From contig NZ_QOLA01000015.1 of the NCBI RefSeq assembly GCF_003324565.1, forward strand, positions 124,001 through 188,000: a stretch of DNA of 64,000 nucleotides. The letters run 5' to 3'. A program made the translations under genes and the position numbers. The notes beneath the pieces are model-generated. The model saw only the letters and a program-made list of their open reading frames with translations, did no database searches and was not told where the DNA came from. Positions 47,953-56,080 of this stretch are shown here, piece by piece (within the stretch, counting starts at the first letter, position 1; every line of letters begins with the position of its first letter). This stretch comes from Streptomyces sp. SDr-06 (GTDB lineage Bacteria; Actinomycetota; Actinomycetes; Streptomycetales; Streptomycetaceae).

Positions 47953-49197
47953 TCACCTGTCGCCGACGAGGTCGAGGTCGGCCTCGGGTGTGGTGGCCCG
48001 CGGGGTGAGCACGCGGTCGGGGCCGCGCCAGGGGTGTGCGATCGGCGCCGACACCGCCCGCCACCAGGGGTCGCTCGGCACCGTTCCCGCGGGCTCGAAG
48101 GGCTCGCCGGGACGGGGGGTCGCCACCACCTGGCCCACCTCCTCGGCCGCGTCCAGCGTCCACTCGCCGGGCTCGGCCCACGCGTGCGGGGCCAGGTTGA
48201 AGGTGCCCCAGTGGATCGGCAGCATCACGCCGCCGGGGGCGCCCCCCTGGAGGTCGAGGTGCGCCCGCATGCCCTGGGCCGGGGACATGTGGATGTCCGG
48301 CCAGGGGCCGGGCAGCGGCGTGCGGTCCGTGTGGTTCCGGGGCCAGAACTCGCTGTAGGCACCGATCTGGATCATGGTGGCGTCGAACGGCCCGTGCTCC
48401 GCGCCGATGTCCTTGAAGCCGCCGAAGTACCCCGTGTCACCGCTGTGGAAGATCCGGTGCTCGGGTCCGGTCACGGCCCAGGACGCCCAGAGCGTGTGCT
48501 GCTGGTTGCGCAGGCCGCGGCCGCAGAAGTGGCGGGCCGGGGTCGCGGTGAGGGTGATCCCGGCGACCTTGACGGACTCGTTCCAGTCGAGCTCGTGGAT
48601 CCGGTCGACGGGCACGCCCCAGTGCTCCAGATGGGCGCCGACACCGAGCGGCACCGCGAACACCGTGCCGGTTGTGGCCAGGGCGCGGATCGTGGGCAGG
48701 TCGAGGTGGTCGTAGTGGTCGTGGGAGATCACCACGACATCGACCGGGCCGAGCGCGGCCAGCGGCGCGGGCACGGGGTGCAGCCGCTTGGGCCCGGCGA
48801 ACGGGAAGGGAGAGCAGCGCTCGCCCCACACCGGGTCGAAGAGCACCCGGCGTCCGTCGATCTCGGCGAGCACGCTCGAATGCCCCATCCAGGTGATCCG
48901 CAGCCCGGTGGCCGGCGGCTTCGCGATGTCCGCGAGGGTGGTGGGGTGGACCGGGATGGTGCCGGTGGGGGCGCGGCGTACCCGCTGCTCCTTCGCGAAG
49001 AACTGCTTCGCGAACTCCAGGGTCGGGCCCGAGGGCCGGGTCCGGGCGCCCTCGGGGTTCTGGAACACACCGTCCGCGAAGTTCGGCGAGCGGCGGATCC
49101 GGGCCATCCGCTCCCCCGCCGGATCGGCGCCGAACGCGTCGGGCCGCAGTTCGCGGAGTCGGGAGCGGAGTGGAAGCAGAGAACCAGCGCCGGTCAC
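47953..49197 (-). CDS. Metallo-beta-lactamase-fold hydrolase, UlaG/NAPE-PLD-like
   Basis: 414 residues. Metal motif VVISHDHYDHLDLPTIRAL (HxHxDH), further ligands in TATPARHFCGRG and FHSGDTGYFGGF, and MLPIHWGTFNLAPHAWAEP at the C-terminus with HWGTF, typical of the UlaG/NAPE-phospholipase D-like branch. The early LRITWMGHSSVLAEIDGRRVLFDPVW also fits. GTG 49197 has AGGAGGTG ~6 bases upstream; ATG 49227 is in frame but overlaps that site. Probable phosphodiester or lactone hydrolase, cytoplasmic. Confidence 0.9.
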   Translation of the reverse strand: MTGAGSLLPLRSRLRELRPDAFGADPAGERMARIRRSPNFADGVFQNPEGARTRPSGPTLEFAKQFFAKEQRVRRAPTGTIPVHPTTLADIAKPPATGLRITWMGHSSVLAEIDGRRVLFDPVWGERCSPFPFAGPKRLHPVPAPLAALGPVDVVVISHDHYDHLDLPTIRALATTGTVFAVPLGVGAHLEHWGVPVDRIHELDWNESVKVAGITLTATPARHFCGRGLRNQQHTLWASWAVTGPEHRIFHSGDTGYFGGFKDIGAEHGPFDATMIQIGAYSEFWPRNHTDRTPLPGPWPDIHMSPAQGMRAHLDLQGGAPGGVMLPIHWGTFNLAPHAWAEPGEWTLDAAEEVGQVVATPRPGEPFEPAGTVPSDPWWRAVSAPIAHPWRGPDRVLTPRATTPEADLDLVGDR

Positions 49198-49289
49198 GGC
49201 ACCTCCTGGGGCTCGGGGTATTTCCATTATGTGCGTCCCGTACGACCGCACCGTTTTGTGCTGGGGCAACCGTGGCTGCGAGGGGTCGT

Positions 49290-49739
49290 TCAGGAGCCGT
49301 CCGGGCGTGCCTGGCCGTACGCCCGCTCCACGCGCAGCCGCAGCACGAGGCGCCGGTCGCGGACCATGACCTCGCGGTACTCGTCCCAGTCGGGGTGCTC
49401 GCCGCGCACGTCGCGGTAGAGGGAGACCAGTTCCTCGACCGTCTCGTCGTGCGGGTCGGCGGCGACCGGGGTGAGATCGGCGGTGCCCTCGGCGACGGTC
49501 CACGCCCAGCGGTCGTCGCTGGTCACGTGGTAACTGGCGCGGGGATCGCGGCGCAGGTTCCTGGTCTTGGCCCGGTCGTCGGTGAGCGACACCTTGATGA
49601 CGCCCTCGGCCGGGTAGTAGGCGTGGTTCACATTGGAGAGCTGGGGCCGCCCGTCCCGCTTCAGCGTGACGAGCACACCGCCGTCGTGCTCGGCGACCAG
49701 TTTCAGCAGGGCTTCCTGAGGTGCGTCGAATGCCGTCAT
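49290..49739 (-). CDS. PPOX-class F420-dependent oxidoreductase-like protein
   Basis: 149 residues, split-barrel fold: LVAEHDGGVLVTLKRDGRPQLSNVNHAYYPAEGVIKVSLTDDRAKTRNLRRDPRASYHVTSDDRWAWTVAEGTADL, then EELVSLYRDVRGEHPDWDEYREVMVRDRRLVLRLRVERAYG. This is the TIGR03618-type pattern of flavin/deazaflavin-binding actinobacterial proteins. Its start overlaps the region divergent from the acetyltransferase at 49813. Substrate unknown. Confidence 0.88.
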   Translation of the reverse strand: MTAFDAPQEALLKLVAEHDGGVLVTLKRDGRPQLSNVNHAYYPAEGVIKVSLTDDRAKTRNLRRDPRASYHVTSDDRWAWTVAEGTADLTPVAADPHDETVEELVSLYRDVRGEHPDWDEYREVMVRDRRLVLRLRVERAYGQARPDGS

Positions 49740-49812
49740 GGCGGTGGAACGCGGATCGGGGCGGCCGGATTCCCCGGGACCGCCGCCCGGCGGCTCCTGC
49801 CATGATGCGGGG

Positions 49813-50412
49813 ATGATCGCTCCGATACCTCCCGTGGTTCCCCCCGGCCGGATGGCCCGGCGGCCGCAGCCCTCGTTCGTCCTGCCCGGCGGCCGGGAGC
49901 TGCGCCCCTGGCGCGAGTCCGACGCGGACGTACTGGTGGCTTCCTGCCTTGATCCGGCGATCGTGCAGTGGAACCGCGTCGAGCCGCTGACGCTCGGAAC
50001 GGCCCGCGAGAAGATCGCCAGCTGGGGACAGCGCTGGACCGAGGAGGCCTCGGCGATCTGGGCGATCTCCCGGCGCGACGACGACCAGGCCGTGGGTCTG
50101 ATCGGGCTCGGCGATCTCGATCTGCGAGGTGGCAGCGCGGAGTTCCTGTACTGGCTGCTCCCGGCCGGGCGCGGAGGCGGCGCGGCGCTGGACGCCACCT
50201 TGCGGGTCAGCCGGTGGGCGCTGGAGGAACTCGGGCTGCACCGGCTGAGGATCACGCACTCGGTGGCGAACCCGGCGTCGTGCCGGGTGGCCCAGCGCGC
50301 CGGGTTCGCCCTGGAGGGCACCCTGCGCAGCGCGCTGCTGCACGCGGACGGCTGGCACGACGAGCACCTGCACGCCCGGGTGGCGGGCGACCCCTGGCCC
50401 GACGGGAGCTGA
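49813..50412 (+). CDS. RimJ/RimL-type GNAT acetyltransferase
   Basis: 199 residues. ELRPWRESDADVLVASCLDPAIVQWN is the usual N-terminal strand-helix of the family, LIGLGDLDLRGGSAEFLYWLLPAGRGGGAALDATLRVSRWALEELGLHRLRITHSVANPASCRVAQRAGFALEGTLR the acetyl-CoA core and substrate region. It probably acetylates a protein N-terminus or a small amine. ATG 49813 is preferred; an in-frame ATG at 49738 would add 25 Gly/Pro-rich residues. The dehydrogenase remnant follows in the same frame after its stop. Confidence 0.9.
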   Translation: MIAPIPPVVPPGRMARRPQPSFVLPGGRELRPWRESDADVLVASCLDPAIVQWNRVEPLTLGTAREKIASWGQRWTEEASAIWAISRRDDDQAVGLIGLGDLDLRGGSAEFLYWLLPAGRGGGAALDATLRVSRWALEELGLHRLRITHSVANPASCRVAQRAGFALEGTLRSALLHADGWHDEHLHARVAGDPWPDGS

Positions 50413-50433
50413 CCCAGCGCGGCTCCTGCCCTG

Positions 50434-50805
50434 AGTGATCGTTCGGTCTCGTACGCGATCGGCACCCTCAACCAGGCCCGGATCAGGGCCCGTTGGGTCG
50501 TCGAGGCGGCGAACATGCCGGTGCTCGCGGAGGCCGAGCGGCTGCTCGCCGAGCGCGGCGTCACCGTGCTGCCGGACGTCGTGGTCAACTCCGCCACCAA
50601 CGCCTGGTGGTGGTGGACGCTCTTCGGCGACCTCGGGCCCGACGCGGACGAGGCCTTCGCCCACACCCGGCGGGCGATGCGGGGGCTGGTGGAGCGGACG
50701 CTGACCCGAGCCGACGCCGACGGCACCTCCCCGCGCGCGGCCGCCCACGCCATCGCCGCCGAGACGCTGCCGGTCATCGCGCAGCGCTTCGGCACCTATC
50801 ACTGA
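50434..50805 (+). pseudogene. C-terminal remnant of a Glu/Leu/Phe/Val-type dehydrogenase
   Basis: The ~123 residues readable here (AIGTLNQARIRARWVVEAANMPV, then ERGVTVLPDVVVNSATNAWWWWTLFGDL and RAAAHAIAAETLPVIAQRFGTYH) match the end of the NAD-binding domain and the C-terminal helix of glutamate-type dehydrogenases. The N-terminal substrate domain, catalytic lysines and nucleotide loop are absent: just upstream lies the acetyltransferase gene, whose stop (50410-50412) is in the same frame. ATG 50515 could start a 96-residue peptide, but it would begin mid-domain. I read this as a truncated relic. Confidence 0.75.
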
Positions 50806-51293
50806 GCGGGCCCGGCTTCGCCACCCGCCGCAAGCGGGCCAACCCCGACGCGTCCGCGCGGGCCGGGCGCACCGAATGCCCGCCGGGCCCCGGGGCGGCA
50901 CCCCTCCCGTGCGCAGGGTCGGCCCGCCAACTGGGCGTGGAGCGCGCCGCGTTGACGGCGACCCGCTGAACGCGCCGCGCGGACACCGGCCTTGGTCGCC
51001 CGAAGCCGCTGTCCGCGATGACGACGCGGACGCGCTCCGCGGCGATCCGGGCCGCCCGGCACCGTACCGGATCCCGGCCGATCACAACTCCGGTGACCGG
51101 CCGATGACACACCGCTGCGGCCGGTCACTGCGGACGGGCATCACCCGCTCTGCCGGTACGCGCGATCATCGAGACCCCGTCCTCCGCCTCGGATAACATG
51201 ATCGGACTCATCGACCCGTCTCATCACCGGAAACGATGCCATCGAGCACGAAGAGTGACCTGTTAATCGACGTCTACCACATCGGCCAAACAA
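50806..51293. other. Spacer without a convincing gene
   Basis: About 490 bp after the dehydrogenase relic. The last ~100 bp (51190-51300) are clearly less GC-rich and probably carry the promoter of the PAP2-family gene. No RNA gene or strong hairpin seen. Confidence 0.4.
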
Positions 51294-52619
51294 TTGATAA
51301 CGCGAATAAATAGCAGACCCCCCATCGCATGGCGCCAGGCGCGGGTGATGCTGTGGGCCACGGTATCCGTGGTGGCCCTCGGATTCCTCGTAGCGCTGGA
51401 GATCGCCGCGCGCCATTACGGCCTGCCGGGGCCGATCACCAACCAGGCGAAAGAGGTGATATTCGCCCCCAAGTCCGGACCGCTCCTGTACGCCAGCATG
51501 GCGTTGATGATGGTGGTGCTGACCTGGCGAGAACGGTTCATCGCGATCGGCTGCGCGGTCGGTATCGACGTCGTCTTCTTCTTCGTGCGCTGGGCCGTCG
51601 ACGCCAAGATGATGTTCGGCAACGGTGCCCTGTGGGTGATTCTGGGCTGCGCGGTCCTCGCCGTCACGCGTCGCACGGGACAGGAACGCATCCTGCTCCT
51701 CAAGGGCGTCGGCCTCGGCCTGCTCCTGGTGGCCGGGCGCAAGACCGGTGACACCTGGCTGCTCATCACCTCCAAGACGCGTCCGGCGGTGCTCGACCAG
51801 TATGTGGCGACCGCCGATCACGCGCTGGGCAACCCGTCCTGGATCGCGGGCCGGATCGTGAAGGCCACCGGCTCGGTGGGCGCGCACGTGTTGGACTATG
51901 TCTACATCCAGCTCGCCGTGGCCGCGGTCATCGTCGCGCTGTACCAGCTGCGGAACGTCGCGGCCGAGCGTCGTTTCCCGGCCCACCATCTGGTGCGCAC
52001 GTTCTTGGTGATCGGACTGCTTGGCCCGGCCATCTACATGATCTTCCCGGTGGTCGGACCGATCTTCGCCTACGGCGCCGACGGCGGGCACTGGGCGGTG
52101 GCCGACCTGTGGCCGAACACCCCGGTGCCGGGCGGGGCACCGCACCATATGGCGTTCGACGAATTCACCCCGCGCAACTGCATGCCGAGCCTGCACACGG
52201 CGTGGGCCACCACCATTTTCATCCATTCCCGCAAGGGCCCCAGAATTCTCCGGATAGCCGGTGCGTTCTGGCTGATCGCCACGCTCGGCGCGACGCTGGG
52301 ATTCGGCTATCACTACGGCGCCGACATCATCGCCGGAGTCGTTTTCGCGCTGACGATCGAAGCGGCGCTGCGTTCGCTCGCCCGCGGCTGGGACCGTTCG
52401 GGGATACAGCTGGTCGCCTACGGCACGGCGGTGTTCACCGCGCTCCTGGTGTCCTATCGCTATCTGCCGGTCGAGATGGCCGGACATCCGTGGCTGTTCG
52501 GTCCCCTGCTCGTGCTCGCCATGGTCTCGGTGATCTACGGCTTCGTACGCACCACCCGGGTGTGGGAGCCGAAGGCCGTACCGGCACGGCAGCCGGAGCT
52601 CCAGCCCGAACTGGTGTGA
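51294..52619 (+). CDS. PAP2-superfamily integral membrane protein, inositol-phosphorylceramide-synthase-like
   Basis: 441 residues with about ten membrane segments. The phosphatase motifs are PRNCMPSLHTAWATT (catalytic His in SLHT) and GYHYGADIIAG (second His and Asp), as in the PAP2_3/AUR1-like branch that transfers or removes lipid phosphates. The active site would face the outside. The start is uncertain: TTG 51294 gives the longest frame but lacks a Shine-Dalgarno; GTG 51345 or ATG 51348 would remove 17-18 residues before the first membrane helix. Possible role in phosphatidylinositol or cell-wall lipid metabolism. Confidence 0.85.
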   Translation: MITRINSRPPIAWRQARVMLWATVSVVALGFLVALEIAARHYGLPGPITNQAKEVIFAPKSGPLLYASMALMMVVLTWRERFIAIGCAVGIDVVFFFVRWAVDAKMMFGNGALWVILGCAVLAVTRRTGQERILLLKGVGLGLLLVAGRKTGDTWLLITSKTRPAVLDQYVATADHALGNPSWIAGRIVKATGSVGAHVLDYVYIQLAVAAVIVALYQLRNVAAERRFPAHHLVRTFLVIGLLGPAIYMIFPVVGPIFAYGADGGHWAVADLWPNTPVPGGAPHHMAFDEFTPRNCMPSLHTAWATTIFIHSRKGPRILRIAGAFWLIATLGATLGFGYHYGADIIAGVVFALTIEAALRSLARGWDRSGIQLVAYGTAVFTALLVSYRYLPVEMAGHPWLFGPLLVLAMVSVIYGFVRTTRVWEPKAVPARQPELQPELV

Positions 52620-52624
52620 GGGCC

Positions 52625-52654
52625 GTCCACCGCCCGGCCGACCGGGCGGTGGAC
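52625..52654 (+). terminator. Perfect 13-bp terminator hairpin
   Basis: GTCCACCGCCCGG (52625-52637) pairs with CCGGGCGGTGGAC (52642-52654) around a 4-base loop, 5 bases after the PAP2-protein stop. Confidence 0.85.
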
Positions 52655-52761
52655 TCACGCAGGGCCGCTGGTCGCGTGGGCCCCGGGATGCCCGGGACAG
52701 CGATTACGCCCACAGCAAGCACCTGTTCCGCACCGGCCGCACCGCGGGCACAGTGGCGAGC

Positions 52762-53760
52762 ATGAGACTGCTGATGCTGGGTGGAACGGAGTTCGTGGGC
52801 CGCGCCGTGACAGAGGCGGCGCTGGCGCGCGGACACGAGGTGACGGTCTTTCACCGGGGGCGACACGAGCCACCGGCGGGGGTGGCGTCGCTGCACGGCG
52901 ACCGCACCGCCGAGGAAGGACTCGCGGCGCTCGCGGACGGCGAGTGGGACGTGGTGGTCGACACCTGGTCGCACGCCCCGGCCGCCGTCCGCGACACGGC
53001 CCGCCTGCTCGCCGGGCGGGCCGGCCGGTATGTGTACGTGTCGAGCCGCTCGGTGTACCCCGAGACCGCTCCCCGCGGCGCCGGGGAGGACGCGCCGGTG
53101 GTGGACGGCTGCGCCGACGAGGCGGGCGAGGTGGAGTACCCGCAGGCCAAGCGCGGCGGCGAACTGGCCGCCGTCCGCGAATTCGGCGCGGACCGGACGC
53201 TGTTGGTGCGGGCGGGGCTGATCCTCGGGCCGTGGGAGAACATAGGCAGGCTGCCCTGGTGGCTGGCGCGCGCCGAGCGCGGCGGCGACATGCTCGCGCC
53301 GGGCCCGCGCGACCTGGGGATCCAGTACATCGACTGCCGCGACCTCGCGGAGTGGATCCTGGACGCGGCGCGGGATGGCCTGAGCGGCCCGTACGACCTC
53401 GTGAGCGAGCCGGGGCACACCACCATGGGCGCGCTCCTCGAAGCGTGCGTCCGGGTCACCGGCCACCGCGCCGTGCTGCGCTGGACCGACCCCGAGCCGA
53501 TCCTGGCGGCCGGCATCCAGCCGTGGCAGCAGCTGCCGGTGTGGATTCCGCCGGGCGAGCTGCACGACAGGATCCACGGTTCGGTGGTGGCGAAGGCGGT
53601 CGCGGCCGGGCTGCGGTGCCGCCCCGTGGAGGAGACGGTCGCCGACACCTGGGCGTGGCTGCGCTCGATCGGCGGCGCCGCGCCGCAGCGCCCGGACCGC
53701 CCGCGGGTGGGCCTCGACCCGGAGACCGAGGCGAAGGTGCTGGCCGACCGACGCCCCTGA
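52762..53760 (+). CDS. NAD-dependent epimerase/reductase (extended SDR)
   Basis: 332 residues. Rossmann start RLLMLGGTEFVGRAVTEAALARGHEVTVFHRG, with GGTxFVG as in the SDR group related to plant CSP41 and isoflavone reductases. DVVVDTWSHAPAAVRDTARLL, YVYVSSRSVYP and YPQAKRGGELA follow; a YxxxK pair is recognisable as YPQAK. QYIDCRDLAEWILDAAR is typical of the C-terminal part. ATG 52762 is preferred over GTG 52753. Substrate unknown. Confidence 0.88.
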   Translation: MRLLMLGGTEFVGRAVTEAALARGHEVTVFHRGRHEPPAGVASLHGDRTAEEGLAALADGEWDVVVDTWSHAPAAVRDTARLLAGRAGRYVYVSSRSVYPETAPRGAGEDAPVVDGCADEAGEVEYPQAKRGGELAAVREFGADRTLLVRAGLILGPWENIGRLPWWLARAERGGDMLAPGPRDLGIQYIDCRDLAEWILDAARDGLSGPYDLVSEPGHTTMGALLEACVRVTGHRAVLRWTDPEPILAAGIQPWQQLPVWIPPGELHDRIHGSVVAKAVAAGLRCRPVEETVADTWAWLRSIGGAAPQRPDRPRVGLDPETEAKVLADRRP

Positions 53761-53768
53761 ACCAACTG

Positions 53769-53803
53769 GCCTGACAGCTCAGCCTGGTGACGGGCTGTCA
53801 GGC
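53769..53803. terminator. Bidirectional terminator between convergent genes
   Basis: A perfect 10-bp stem (GCCTGACAGC 53769-53778 with GCTGTCAGGC 53794-53803) and a 15-base loop lie between stops at 53760 (+) and 53815 (-). Confidence 0.7.
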
Positions 53804-53814
53804 CTGATGGATCG

Positions 53815-54606
53815 TCAGAGAGGCAGCAGGTCGGGACGCTTGGCCGAGACCGCGTCGCCCGAGGACTCGCCGCGCAGCCGCCTGCCGATCCACGGCACCA
53901 GGTACTCCCGCGCCCAGTGGATGTCGTCGCGCCGCACCTCCAGGGTGCCCCGCGGCGGCAGCGGGGGCCACGGCTGGTCCGGGTCCGCCGGGATGTCGAG
54001 CCCGAGCACCTGGGCGGCGCGCAGCGCGACCCGGGTGTGCCCCTCGGCGGACAGGTGCAGCCGGTCGTCGTCCCAGGCGCGCCGGTCCTGGACGGACTTC
54101 AGCGACCAGAGGTCGAGCACCGGGCAGTCGTAGCGGTCCGCGATGGCGCGCACGTGCCCGTTGTACGTCGCGATCCTGCCGCGCAGGTGGCGGAGCAGCG
54201 TGACGCCCCGGGTGTCGAAGCCCGTGGTCACCATGACGGTGCCGACGGCCGACTTCAGGTCGACGACGGCCCGCTCGAAGCGTTCGGCCACCTCGTCGGG
54301 GTCCGTGCCGGGCCGGATGATGTCGTTGCCGCCCGCGCAGAAGCTCACGAGGTCGGGCGCGAGCTCCTTGGCCCTGGGCACCTGGTCCTCGACGATCTGG
54401 TCGAGGAGCCTGCCCCGGACGGCGAGGTTGGCGTAGCGGAAGGACCCCTCCGGTCGCTGGTCCGCGAGGAGCACGGCGAACCGGTCCGCCCACCCGACGA
54501 ATGCCCCGTCCGGGCCGGGGTCGCCGACACCTTCCGTGAAGCTGTCGCCGATCGCCGTGTACGACCCGAACGTGCCGCTGCTGAATGATCTCGAATCGTC
54601 TGCCAC
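53815..54606 (-). CDS. SGNH/GDSL hydrolase
   Basis: 263 residues. Block I YTAIGDSFTEGVGD with the nucleophile Ser, block II Gly in ANLAVRGRLL, block III FCAGGNDIIRPG with Asn, and block V DDRLHLSAEGH with the catalytic Asp and His. No signal peptide, so it is cytoplasmic. A complete SGNH enzyme, unlike the degenerate one at 5146. Probable esterase or lipase; substrate unknown. The ATG at 54606 follows a short lower-GC promoter region. Confidence 0.93.
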   Translation of the reverse strand: MADDSRSFSSGTFGSYTAIGDSFTEGVGDPGPDGAFVGWADRFAVLLADQRPEGSFRYANLAVRGRLLDQIVEDQVPRAKELAPDLVSFCAGGNDIIRPGTDPDEVAERFERAVVDLKSAVGTVMVTTGFDTRGVTLLRHLRGRIATYNGHVRAIADRYDCPVLDLWSLKSVQDRRAWDDDRLHLSAEGHTRVALRAAQVLGLDIPADPDQPWPPLPPRGTLEVRRDDIHWAREYLVPWIGRRLRGESSGDAVSAKRPDLLPL

Positions 54607-54819
54607 GAGGGCCCATCCTCCACCCCCGCAAGTGACCTACGCCACCGTAGGGAGGGGTTGACGGTGGGTGATATAGACCACCCGGTCAGTTTCCTCCGGA
54701 TGGGAATAGGCCGCAGGCATGGACACAACTGGCCGGTGGCGCTCGGCTGTTCACCCCGCAGGAGCCCGTGAGCACAGAGGGCTTGACCTCAAGCGGACTT
54801 CAGGTCCGAGGGTGGCGGC

Positions 54820-56019
54820 ATGGACAACGACATCGCCCCTCTCCCCGCCCCCTCCCCCGCGCCCGCACCAGGCGCCGACACCGGCCCGCTCTCCGGGGCC
54901 GCGCTCGACGAGCTCGCCGGGCGGCTCGCCCCGGCGGCCGTGATCGTCGGCATAGGCGAGTCCACGCGGTTCTCCCGGGAGACGTACGGCATACGCGACC
55001 AGCTCTTCCGCCGCCTGGTGCGACACCACGGCTTCCGGGCGCTCGCGGTGCAGGACAGCGCAGGCGTCGGCGCCGAGCTCGACCGCTACGTGCGCGGCGG
55101 CGGGGGTTCGGCCGCTGCCGCACTCCGCCACGCCTGGCGCCCGCAGCGCACCGAGGAGTTGGCGGCGTCGCTCGAGTGGATCCGGGACTTCAACCGGGAC
55201 CACCCGCACGACCCGGTACGGGTCTTCGGGGTGAAGCCGGCGCAGGCCGGGCCGGATGACTACGACGCCGTACGGGACTTCGTCCGCGGGGCGGCTCCCG
55301 AGCGGCTGGCGGAGCTGGCGTCCCATCTGGACCCGATCTCGACCGCCCACCGGATGGACGAGCACGTACAGCGCGCCCGGGGAGTACACCCCGGGCGCCC
55401 CTTCGCCGAGCACGCCCGCGACGCGCTCGGGCTCCTGATGTCGGTGCCCGGCGCCGAAGACAGCGACGGCCTCCTGGCGCGGATGCGCCTGATCGTCGAC
55501 TTCCACGAGCACAGCGTGGCCGGGCGGGGCAGTTACGCGGGAGAGGCCGAGGCGTGGGCCGGTGTCATCGGCGCCTTTCACCGCCGGACGGGAGCGCGCG
55601 TGGTCTATTGGGACGGCATCGCCCACACCGCCTCGAGCGCGACGGTCCTGGGCATGGCGCCCGAGCGGGGTCCGCAGCCGACCGTCGGCGGCCTGCTGCG
55701 CGAGCGGTTCGGGAGCGGCTACGTGTCCGTGGCGATCGGCTTCCACCACGGCCACCTCGGTACGGTCGACGTGCCCGGGCCCTCCAGGGATCTGATCGAC
55801 GCGCGGCTCGGCGAGGTGGCGCTGCCCGCCCACTGGCTCGACCTGCGCCTCGAGGCGGTCCGCGCCCGCTGGGAAGGGCCCGCCAAGGCCCGCGTCATCA
55901 GCGGCGTCTACGACCCGTCCCGCGACGCGGCGGGACACCTCGCCGTCGCCTCGCTTCCCGAGGCCTTCGACGTGCTCGTCCATGTGCGCGAGGTGTCGGC
56001 GGTGCACTGGCTGCCGTGA
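54820..56019 (+). CDS. Erythromycin-esterase-family protein lacking the first conserved His
   Basis: 399 residues of the EreA/EreB-like family: VIVGIGESTRFSRETYGIRDQLFRRLVRHHGFRALAVQDS, then LVEWIRDFNRDH-type helices, HEHSVAGRGSYAGEAEAW and ARVVYWDGIAHTASSATVLG, YVSVAIGFHHGHLGTVDVPG. In Ere enzymes the first motif reads GExTH with a catalytic His; here R50 takes that place while E47 is kept. Macrolide hydrolysis is therefore doubtful, and the family has many uncharacterised Streptomyces members. ATG 54820 begins a Pro-rich N-terminus. Confidence 0.85.
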   Translation: MDNDIAPLPAPSPAPAPGADTGPLSGAALDELAGRLAPAAVIVGIGESTRFSRETYGIRDQLFRRLVRHHGFRALAVQDSAGVGAELDRYVRGGGGSAAAALRHAWRPQRTEELAASLEWIRDFNRDHPHDPVRVFGVKPAQAGPDDYDAVRDFVRGAAPERLAELASHLDPISTAHRMDEHVQRARGVHPGRPFAEHARDALGLLMSVPGAEDSDGLLARMRLIVDFHEHSVAGRGSYAGEAEAWAGVIGAFHRRTGARVVYWDGIAHTASSATVLGMAPERGPQPTVGGLLRERFGSGYVSVAIGFHHGHLGTVDVPGPSRDLIDARLGEVALPAHWLDLRLEAVRARWEGPAKARVISGVYDPSRDAAGHLAVASLPEAFDVLVHVREVSAVHWLP

Positions 56020-56040
56020 ACAGGCGGCCCGGACATGCCC

Positions 56041-56072
56041 GAAGGGGGCCACCGGGTGCGGTGGCCCCCTTC
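56041..56072. terminator. Perfect 13-bp bidirectional terminator
   Basis: GAAGGGGGCCACC (56041-56053) pairs with GGTGGCCCCCTTC (56060-56072) around a 6-base loop, between the convergent esterase-like (stop 56019) and S53 peptidase (stop 56081) genes. Confidence 0.85.
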
Positions 56073-56080
56073 GGACCGGT

